37,851 nucleotides of DNA from a bacterium (GTDB lineage: Bacteria > Patescibacteriota > CPR2 > UBA1875 > JAJYID01), in contig JAUSJO010000002.1 of the NCBI GenBank assembly GCA_030647205.1, forward strand, positions 75,261 to 113,111, in the 5' to 3' direction. The notes beneath the pieces are model-generated. The model worked only from the letters and a program-made list of their open reading frames with translations, ran no database searches and was not told where the DNA came from. Of the stretch, positions 9,895-14,379 are shown in pieces; within the stretch, counting starts at the first letter, position 1, and each line of letters begins with the position of its first letter. Both the position numbers and the translations under genes were made by a program.

Positions 9895-9923
9895 TTGTTC
9901 AAGAATGATATTTATGCTATAAT
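9895..9923 (+). promoter_or_regulatory. Promoter of the acpP small-gene operon
   Basis: TTGTTC (9895-9900), a 17-base spacer and TATAAT (9918-9923) with an extended TGC before it. Transcription would start near 9930, about 20 bases before the leader hairpin. Confidence 0.75.
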
Positions 9924-9944
9924 TTAGTCAGTTCATAGACAATT

Positions 9945-9982
9945 AAAAGAGGGCAACCGTGCCCTCTTTTTGTAACTTGAAA
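9945..9982 (+). promoter_or_regulatory. Leader terminator-like hairpin, copy 1
   Basis: GAGGGCA, loop ACCG, TGCCCTC and TTTTT form an intrinsic-terminator structure inside the leader, between the promoter and the acyl carrier start. It is followed by GTAACTTGAAA. The same plan recurs at 12595-12631, with one stem pair changed compensatorily (C-G here, T-A there) and the GYAACTTGAAA tail kept. It may be an attenuator, or it may end a ~40-base RNA. Confidence 0.65.
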
Positions 9983-9994
9983 GGGTGATAAACA

Positions 9995-10234
9995 TTGGAT
10001 AGGGATGAAATCTTCGGAAAGATAAAGGAGTCCGTTGTTAACCAGCTTGGAGTTGATGAAGCGGAGGTTACTGAAGAGTCTTCTTTTACAGATGATTTGG
10101 ATGCTGACTCTCTGGACCGAGTCGAACTAATCATGGAAATGGAGGACAACTTCGGCATAAAGATTCCCGATGAAGATGCAAAGGATCTGGCTACCGTTGC
10201 TGATGCGATTGAATATGTTCTCAAACATACGTAA
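9995..10234 (+). CDS. acpP: Acyl carrier protein
   Basis: The 79-residue acidic protein has the canonical four-helix carrier sequence, with DLDADSLDRVELIMEMEDNF; Ser39 in DSL is the phosphopantetheine attachment site. It starts with TTG at 9995, supported by AAAGGGTGAT about 7 bases upstream; no ATG is suitably placed. No fatty-acid synthesis gene is near. It is the first gene after the promoter and hairpin leader at 9895-9982 and precedes a series of Cys-rich small genes, so it may carry an acyl group for something other than bulk lipid synthesis. That last point is inference. Confidence 0.92.
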   Translation: MDRDEIFGKIKESVVNQLGVDEAEVTEESSFTDDLDADSLDRVELIMEMEDNFGIKIPDEDAKDLATVADAIEYVLKHT

Positions 10235-10275
10235 TCACAAGTACAAATCGGTTTAAAAACTCTCAAGGAGACGGA

Positions 10276-10596
10276 ATGAGCAATACCTCAGCTTCAGTCA
10301 CGGAAGATGCAACACCGGATATCGAGGAGATTGATCACGAACGGGTGAGACAGGAACTTTTATCCATGGGCCACTACCACGATCCGGGTGATATGGTGTG
10401 TCCTTCAACCGGCAAGATAGCACCGGAAGCTGCTATCTTTGTCATTAAAGAAAGACCGACACACAGACTGGGAGAAGAAGACCTTTGCAACGCTTGCTAT
10501 GGATGCATAACAGACGAACAGGCAATCGATAATGAGCGCTGGACCTTGGGGGAAATTCTAAAGTGGCGGGAAAGTGGTGAGAAGCCAAGCCGGTAG
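10276..10596 (+). CDS. Hypothetical Cys-containing small protein
   Basis: This 106-residue protein has a clear ribosome-binding site (AAGGAGACGG) before ATG 10276. I recognise no family. Its cysteines are Cys42 (DMVCPSTGK) and a cluster C71-x2-C-x2-C77 (LCNACYGC), a metal-binding arrangement that could hold zinc or iron. The N-terminus is acidic and probably disordered; the C-terminus has WTLGEILKWRESG. It sits between acpP and the Cys/His-rich gene at 10620 in one operon. Confidence 0.65.
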   Translation: MSNTSASVTEDATPDIEEIDHERVRQELLSMGHYHDPGDMVCPSTGKIAPEAAIFVIKERPTHRLGEEDLCNACYGCITDEQAIDNERWTLGEILKWRESGEKPSR

Positions 10597-10619
10597 GAGG
10601 GGCAGGAAGGCGGATAATC

Positions 10620-10886
10620 ATGAAGAGAAAGCGAGGGAAGAGAAGAAGATGTAAAGTCTGTGGGAAACTTACAGATAACAAGCACCATTTCTGGATAGAT
10701 CGCTCGGTTAAGAAAATAAAGTTCGCAAGAAAGTTGAAGATGCATGTTTGCGAGCACCCGTGTCATCAAGGATTCCACGTGCACGTCAGAAATAATGGTT
10801 GTCCGGAAAACTGTTCCACACCTTGCAAATTTGAAAGAATCTGCTGTTGGTTATATGAGGCAGTTTCCCGTGGAAGTGCAGCTTAA
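10620..10886 (+). CDS. Cys/His-rich small protein, HNH-like zinc module
   Basis: The 88-residue basic protein starts at ATG 10620 after a purine-rich stretch (GGAGGGGCAGGAAGG). It shows C-x2-CG (CKVCGK), then NKHHFW, then VCEHPCHQGFHVH, a spacing that recalls HNH endonuclease zinc modules (C-x2-C, HH, C-x-x-CH-x-x-H). A second Cys set follows (GCPENCSTPCKFERICCW). The catalytic part of an HNH fold is not certain, so nuclease activity is not claimed. It lies within the acpP-led operon. It may instead be a structural zinc protein. Confidence 0.6.
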   Translation: MKRKRGKRRRCKVCGKLTDNKHHFWIDRSVKKIKFARKLKMHVCEHPCHQGFHVHVRNNGCPENCSTPCKFERICCWLYEAVSRGSAA

Positions 10887-10904
10887 CTTGAGAGGATGGT
10901 GACC

Positions 10905-11060
10905 ATGAGCACAAAGATCAAAGTCGAAGAGAAATGTAAAACTTGTGGAAGCCACGGAGACTCTACAAGCGAGTGTCATAATGGCTCAAGCGAGTTTTTC
11001 CTGCAGAAAACAAGCCCGGAAGGTACATGCGGAGAGTGGAATGAGAAGAGAAAGGAGTGA
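10905..11060 (+). CDS. C4-module mini-protein (paralogue of 12899 and 13300)
   Basis: A 51-residue gene from ATG 10905 to TGA 11060, with AGAGGATGGTGA upstream. The protein is nearly all one four-cysteine module: C-K-T-C, then C in STSECHNG, then TCGEW near the end. The same layout (C-x2-C, a spaced third Cys, then a final Cys followed by a Gly/Glu and Trp or His) occurs in the products at 12899 and 13300, so they form a local family. The four cysteines suggest a zinc or iron site. Its function is not known. It lies 3 bases upstream of the gene at 11064. Confidence 0.6.
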   Translation: MSTKIKVEEKCKTCGSHGDSTSECHNGSSEFFLQKTSPEGTCGEWNEKRKE

Positions 11061-11063
11061 GAG

Positions 11064-11333
11064 ATGACAGTTATTGATGATAGGCCTCTTGCCGAACTAT
11101 ATGCACTTCAAGGTGACTCTGACTTTACCGAAAAAATCTGCAGGACTATCGGAGATGCCGGATATCATGTTAGGGTACATATAATCAGGCAAGATGAGCT
11201 GGTCTATATTCAACGTAATCCGGGGATCAATGCAGTCCCGTCAGTTAGGGTTGGCGATGAGTTGCTCTCGGGCATGAGAGAGATTAACGACTTCTTTGAC
11301 AGTCAACCCGATCCGGTAGCTGTAGAAGCTTAA
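11064..11333 (+). CDS. Glutaredoxin-like protein lacking the active-site CxxC
   Basis: The 89-residue protein starts at ATG 11064 behind AAAGGAGTGAGAG. Its second half, NAVPSVRVGDELLSGMREIN, matches the cis-proline loop and following strand of glutaredoxin/thioredoxin folds (VP then strand then Gly). The N-terminal redox motif is absent: the only cysteine is Cys26 in the first helix (EKICRTIGDAG). If the fold is right it is a monothiol or non-redox member. It is the last gene of the acpP-led operon, before the terminator at 11347. Fold assignment is inference from pattern only. Confidence 0.55.
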   Translation: MTVIDDRPLAELYALQGDSDFTEKICRTIGDAGYHVRVHIIRQDELVYIQRNPGINAVPSVRVGDELLSGMREINDFFDSQPDPVAVEA

Positions 11334-11346
11334 CAATGCACTTTGG

Positions 11347-11384
11347 GGGCGGAACGAGATATAATCTCGGGCCGCCCTTTTTCT
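11347..11384 (+). terminator. Terminator of the acpP-led operon
   Basis: Outer stem GGGCGG/CCGCCC and inner stem CGAGAT/ATCTCG with an ATA loop, followed by TTTTTCTTTTTT. It begins 14 bases after the stop at 11333. Confidence 0.9.
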
Positions 11385-11413
11385 TTTTTATACATAAAAG
11401 TTTGTCTATTTCA

Positions 11414-11422
11414 TGCTAAAAT
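11414..11422 (+). promoter_or_regulatory. Extended -10 of the truncated polA copy, near-leaderless
   Basis: TGCTAAAAT ends 6 bases before the ATG at 11429, so the transcript would begin at or near the start codon. A matching TGCTAAAAT lies at 14292-14300, but there ~80 bases including a palindromic repeat separate it from the polA ATG. Confidence 0.6.
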
Positions 11423-11428
11423 GGGTAT

Positions 11429-11602
11429 ATGAAAAAGCAGAAATTTGTTGTTTTTGATGGCAATGCTATTGTCCATCGTGCATATCACGCTATGCCGCCG
11501 ATGACGACCAAAAAAGGCGAGCTGATAAATGCCGTTTACGGCTACTCTTCGATGATGCTCAAGGTTTTGACCGAGCTGAAGCTGATGAGCGCTATCGCCT
11601 GA
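11429..11602 (+). pseudogene. Truncated duplicate of the polA 5' end
   Basis: Bases 11429-11580 match the first 152 bases of the intact polA at 14380 with only four differences (in the codons for Asp10, Asn12, Arg17 and Tyr39), all third-position and synonymous. After 11580 the match stops abruptly and the frame closes at TGA 11602, giving 57 codons. It would encode the first helix-strand part of the 5'-nuclease domain and cannot be active alone. Because all differences are silent, the copy probably diverged as part of a functional gene, for example in a related strain, before truncation. Confidence 0.93.
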
Positions 11603-11772
11603 AGCATGGACTACCCAAGTTGGAAAAAGTAATCGTACAGAACCCTGATGGTAATGTTAAAACATACAATTTCTGACAAAAAGGCGATGCATGCCTTGTC
11701 GATCCCCAAGATGGCAATGATCCCTATCTTGTGGAGACGAAATACGTAAGATTGAATGACAGAGGACGTTAG
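11581..11772 (+). pseudogene. 3' remnant of an unidentified gene fused to the polA fragment
   Basis: From the exact breakpoint at 11581 another frame stays open with protein-like composition: ADERYRLKHGLPKLEK, then QNPDGNVKTYNF, an in-frame TGA at 11674-11676, then QKGDACLVDPQDGNDPYLVE and a TAG at 11770-11772. This looks like the 3' end of a gene that lost its beginning at the recombination joint and has since gained a stop. TGA ends many intact genes here, so readthrough is unlikely. The family is not recognised. A plus-strand terminator follows at 11816. Confidence 0.55.
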
Positions 11773-11815
11773 TGGTAATACTAGGTCATTCTTAGAATGA
11801 TGACTCAAACAAAGC

Positions 11816-11847
11816 AAAGCCCCGATTGAAAAATCGGGGCTTTTTCT
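11816..11847 (+). terminator. Terminator between the gene remnant and the convergent gene
   Basis: AGCCCCGATT, loop GAAA, AATCGGGGCT and TTTTTCTT. The T-run is on the plus strand, consistent with ending the broken gene at 11581-11772. The stem may also serve the minus-strand gene ending at 11853, where the tail is TTTGCTTTG. Confidence 0.85.
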
Positions 11848-11852
11848 TATGC

Positions 11853-12440
11853 CTATGAAGCAAGCGGCGATTGACTGAATAGAGTAGGCTCTGTCAGGGG
11901 GTTACGCCCATAGAGCGGTACATGATACCTATCATCATTCCAGTCATCTGAATCGCCTTCGTATTGAAGAGTTCTGAAACCATCCATAAAGAAAATCCTG
12001 TTGTATCCCAGATGACTGTGATATCTTTTTACATCATCCGATTCAAACACGATATCTAGCCCGGTCGGAACTATGATCTGAAGATATCTGTTGGTTTCAT
12101 ATGGCAAAAAGAGATCTGCTGTTGCGACATAGAAGACGTGAGGTCCTCCCTCTGGCGAGAAGGCCAAGTCAAAATCCATAGCGCCAAGTTCTCTAGTGAC
12201 TGATCCTCCGTTTTCCAGGTGACCCTTGAGCCATGCATTATAATCATCTATAGTTGCGCGGCTCAGTCTGGTCATTACTTCATTATCTTCGAATTCCTTT
12301 TTGTAAAGATCAAACGGCTTATGAATTTCCATTAGGTCACCCGAAAAATCCAGAAAATCTTTTTGCGGCATTTTATTTCTAAGATCTTTCAGTCCATCCA
12401 GATACCTTTGCTTCAATGCTTGTGCTAATTCAAGGGACAA
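11853..12440 (-). CDS. Hypothetical cytoplasmic protein
   Basis: I do not recognise this 195-residue protein. It starts with TTG at 12440 on the minus strand, with AAGGAGT at good spacing and a promoter upstream (12494-12522). The first ~70 residues are charged and helical; the rest looks like mixed beta structure (DLAFSPEGGPHVFYVATADL, YLQIIVPTGLDIVF). No signal peptide or membrane span is seen. It is the only minus-strand gene between 2768 and 17121 and lies between the polA fragment and the second Cys-rich operon, so it probably arrived with the island. Confidence 0.65.
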   Translation of the reverse strand: MSLELAQALKQRYLDGLKDLRNKMPQKDFLDFSGDLMEIHKPFDLYKKEFEDNEVMTRLSRATIDDYNAWLKGHLENGGSVTRELGAMDFDLAFSPEGGPHVFYVATADLFLPYETNRYLQIIVPTGLDIVFESDDVKRYHSHLGYNRIFFMDGFRTLQYEGDSDDWNDDRYHVPLYGRNPLTEPTLFSQSPLAS

Positions 12441-12493
12441 CTAAATCACTCCTTAAAGTAGTGGTGTTTTTCTTGTGAAATAGGCAGGTCAAC

Positions 12494-12522
12494 ATGATAA
12501 TAGAAAACTTTTATGTTGTCAA
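12494..12522 (-). promoter_or_regulatory. Promoter of the minus-strand gene at 11853-12440
   Basis: On the minus strand TTGACA (12522-12517), a 17-base spacer and TATCAT (12499-12494). It is divergent from the promoter at 12551, leaving a shared region of about 30 bases between them. Confidence 0.7.
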
Positions 12523-12550
12523 ATAACGATGCATTTTAATGACATAGGCA

Positions 12551-12579
12551 TTGATTTTTTTGTCATTTCCTGGTAAAAT
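12551..12579 (+). promoter_or_regulatory. Promoter of the second small-gene operon
   Basis: TTGATT (12551-12556), a 17-base spacer and TAAAAT (12574-12579) with an extended TGG before it. The start would be near 12586, about 13 bases before the leader hairpin. Confidence 0.75.
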
Positions 12580-12594
12580 CTACTTTAAATATTG

Positions 12595-12631
12595 AAAAGA
12601 GGGTCCTGAACCCTCTTTTTGCAACTTGAAA
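12595..12631 (+). promoter_or_regulatory. Leader terminator-like hairpin, copy 2
   Basis: GAGGGT, loop CCTGA, ACCCTC and TTTTT, then GCAACTTGAAA. Same architecture, flanks (AAAAGAGGG, CCCTCTTTTTG) and tail as the leader at 9945-9982. The ribosome-binding site AAAAGGAG follows immediately. Confidence 0.65.
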
Positions 12632-12644
12632 AAAGGAGCCCAAA

Positions 12645-12878
12645 ATGGCTAGATATACATTTGAGGTGGAAGCAGGCCTTTTGCTAAGGAAAGCAGTGAG
12701 AGACTATGTTAAGCGCTACTGCTTCGAACGCGATCTATCTTTGGAAGTCGATGAGAGCAAGGGGCTTTTAGAATCTAACTTCATGTTCAAAATAAGCGGA
12801 GAGGAAGATACAATAAGCCGGGCGAGGAAAGACATCCCTAAATACATGAATTTTCTCCTTGAGTGTTCGGCTGAGTAA
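12645..12878 (+). CDS. Hypothetical 77-residue protein
   Basis: The gene starts at ATG 12645, 8 bases after AAAAAAGGAG. The protein has an alternating strand (RYTFEVEAGLLL), a helix (RKAVRDYVKRYCFERD), a second strand region (NFMFKISGEEDTI) and a final helix, so it could be a small alpha/beta domain. It has two cysteines but no metal motif. No family is recognised. It occupies the same position in the second operon, directly after the leader hairpin, as acpP does in the first. Confidence 0.65.
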   Translation: MARYTFEVEAGLLLRKAVRDYVKRYCFERDLSLEVDESKGLLESNFMFKISGEEDTISRARKDIPKYMNFLLECSAE

Positions 12879-12898
12879 TACAAAGAAAGGTGACGGTC

Positions 12899-13081
12899 AT
12901 GGCGACTAAGTGGCAGAGAGAGCATGGATACAAAAAAGTAGCTTGTTGCGGGAACTGCCATCTGTCTGGCAAAAAACCCAGACGTATGTTTGGCAGATCC
13001 AGGCAGCATATTTGTACAGGACCTAAAAAATCAGAGTCCGTGATGCCTGATGGCCACTGTGGTGAACACAGTTATGGATAA
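12899..13081 (+). CDS. C4-module mini-protein
   Basis: The 60-residue protein starts at ATG 12899, preceded by AAAGAAAGG; an in-frame GTG at 12890 overlaps that site and is less likely. It has WQREHGYKKVACCGNCHLSG, then HICTG, then DGHCGEH, i.e. the C-x2-C...C...C-G/E layout shared with 10905. The N-terminal W-x-R-x-x-GYK plus CCGNC is close to the start of the 13300 protein's module (WKRLYGYK, CCGNC), so the two are clear paralogues. Four cysteines suggest a zinc or iron-sulphur site. Function unknown. Confidence 0.65.
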   Translation: MATKWQREHGYKKVACCGNCHLSGKKPRRMFGRSRQHICTGPKKSESVMPDGHCGEHSYG

Positions 13082-13120
13082 ATTATGGTTTTCTGACTAA
13101 TGTGTTGGGGAGTGAATTGT

Positions 13121-13303
13121 ATGCTGACTCAAGAAACAGATAAAGAAAACTGCTCTCGTTGTGGGGGCAGTGGCGAAGAACCTCATTTTAGATCAGTGTA
13201 TGGACGGTCATATCGTGACTGTGAAAAGTGCCACGGGAAGGGGCATGTTCCTAAGAGAGTACATCCTGTTCGACTTCGACGGAAAGAAGGTGAGAAGCGA
13301 TGA
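13121..13303 (+). CDS. DnaJ-type zinc-finger mini-protein
   Basis: The 60-residue protein contains two copies of the DnaJ central-domain knuckle: CSRCGGSG and CEKCHGKG, separated by ~18 residues (C-x2-C-x-G-x-G). It has no J domain or other DnaJ part, so it is a free-standing zinc-binding module like those in small anti-TRAP-like or quality-control proteins. I prefer ATG 13121 over 13100 because GGGGAGTG lies upstream of it. The stop overlaps the next start (ATGA at 13300), so translation is coupled. Confidence 0.7.
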   Translation: MLTQETDKENCSRCGGSGEEPHFRSVYGRSYRDCEKCHGKGHVPKRVHPVRLRRKEGEKR

Positions 13304-13863
13304 GCATGGACGAAATGGAAGAAATAGACAGTAGTGATGACGGCCGTATAAGAATATTCCGAGTGGGGCGGATAGGTAATGACGAGACACCGGATACACC
13401 AGAAATAATAGCTTGGAAGCGTCTCTATGGGTATAAGGTCAATGATCAATGCTGTGGTAACTGTAACTTCTGGGAGACAGACCATTGGAACGATGCCTGG
13501 TGCAACTCTATTGCGAAAGATTGTAATGTCAAACGTCCTTATAGCCCCAGTACGGGTTGGTGCGAGAAATGGGCACCGAATTGCACAACAGAGCAGTGGA
13601 AAAGAAAAAACCATTACAATGGTTATCAGATCAGTTATGTTATGGTGGGTGAAGCTAACCCCCATCCGAGACCTACTGAGAAATATAACTGCACAACTTG
13701 TCCATCGCATTATGATGAGCATGATCCGGAAAAATATCCGAGTCTAGCAGAATTCAAGGGATGTCGTGTTGCCGAAGAGGATACGGCCAGGCACTTTATG
13801 ACTACTGCGAAGGATGTCTGCGAACTGCACCCTGACACTGAGGAAATGAAAGGTGGTGAGTGA
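13300..13863 (+). CDS. Protein with two tandem C4 modules
   Basis: The 187-residue protein has an acidic N-terminus followed by two copies of the local four-cysteine module. Module 1: WKRLYGYK, CCGNCNFW, WCN, then GWCEKW (residues ~39-92). Module 2: CTTCPSHYDEH, FKGCRV, then DVCELH (~130-178). Module 1 matches the 12899 product; module 2 keeps the spacing with little sequence identity. A metal or iron-sulphur role is inferred. It starts in the ATGA overlap with the 13121 gene, with GAAGGTGAG upstream, and precedes 13866. Confidence 0.65.
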   Translation: MSMDEMEEIDSSDDGRIRIFRVGRIGNDETPDTPEIIAWKRLYGYKVNDQCCGNCNFWETDHWNDAWCNSIAKDCNVKRPYSPSTGWCEKWAPNCTTEQWKRKNHYNGYQISYVMVGEANPHPRPTEKYNCTTCPSHYDEHDPEKYPSLAEFKGCRVAEEDTARHFMTTAKDVCELHPDTEEMKGGE

Positions 13864-13865
13864 TA

Positions 13866-14111
13866 ATGGCCGACATGGCCGGAGGAGGAGCCGGTGGACA
13901 TAGACTACCTGAAGAAGATCCAATCATTCAAGTGAGGGAATCTGAGTGGGAGGGTATAACAAAACGCGTGGAAATGCTCGAAAGCCGCATGGATAACATG
14001 GTTAAGTCCCATGCCGCAATGAAGAAGACAGCTGATGCTGTAAGGACGCGTCAGATGATGGATGAACCGATCGGTGGACCTGGCAACTCGGTCACCGACC
14101 TCGAAGATTAA
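13866..14111 (+). CDS. Hypothetical small coiled-coil protein
   Basis: The 81-residue product starts at ATG 13866, 2 bases after the previous stop, with GGTGGTGAG upstream. It opens with a Gly-rich stretch (MADMAGGGAGGH), has a central helix with heptad-like spacing (ITKRVEMLESRMDNMVK) and ends in a Gly/Pro/Asp tail. It has no cysteine, unlike its operon neighbours. It is the last gene of the second operon, before the terminator at 14148. No family is recognised. Confidence 0.6.
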   Translation: MADMAGGGAGGHRLPEEDPIIQVRESEWEGITKRVEMLESRMDNMVKSHAAMKKTADAVRTRQMMDEPIGGPGNSVTDLED

Positions 14112-14147
14112 TGTTTGACATTGGCGGGCGCAATCCGGTGTCCGCTT

Positions 14148-14179
14148 GAGACCTGAGAAATCAGGTCTCTATTTTTTTT
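14148..14179 (+). terminator. Terminator of the second small-gene operon
   Basis: GAGACCTGA, loop GAAA, TCAGGTCTC and TATTTTTTTT. Confidence 0.9.
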
Positions 14180-14366
14180 AGATTCTGAATCGAGTTCAGA
14201 ATGACCCGCGCACTATTTCAAAGTGCGTGGCAAGCAAGGAGAGGAATGCCTCCGCTTTGGTCGGAATGACATGGTCGAGGGCTTCAAATAGTGCTAAAAT
14301 AGGAACTAGAAATTATTGGGTAAAACAAGTGATTAGAACATAGATTCTGGTCAAGCCAGAATGACG
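14180..14366. repeat. Cluster of palindromic intergenic repeats before polA
   Basis: Three units of the GTCATTCxGA family: GATTCTGAATCGAGTTCAGA ending in ATGAC at 14204, CTTTGGTCGGAATGACAT near 14255-14272, and GATTCTGGTCAAGCCAGAAT ending in GAC at 14365. The last unit lies between the old polA extended -10 (14292-14300) and the present polA ATG, which would turn a leaderless transcript into one with an ~70-base leader. Confidence 0.75.
14292..14300 (+). promoter_or_regulatory. Probable polA extended -10
   Basis: TGCTAAAAT followed by AGG, matching TGCTAAAATGGG before the truncated polA copy at 11414. It is 80 bases from the intact polA ATG, with a palindromic repeat in between. Confidence 0.5.
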
Positions 14367-14379
14367 GATTAGAGAATTT

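Noticed and set aside
11674-11676. In-frame TGA in the 11581-11772 frame as a recoded codon (Gly or Trp)
   Set aside because: TGA terminates many intact genes here (for example mutM, the PHP-adjacent GNAT gene, the mini-genes at 10905 and 13121), so the standard reading applies and the frame is better seen as broken.
13183-13722. 179-codon minus-strand frame opposite the Cys-rich genes
   Set aside because: It lies opposite 13121-13863, where ribosome-binding sites, stop/start overlaps and paralogous Cys modules support the plus strand.
9895-14379. Phage or plasmid island
   Set aside because: No integrase, transposase, terminase, capsid or replication gene and no tRNA attachment site; only small unassigned genes are present.
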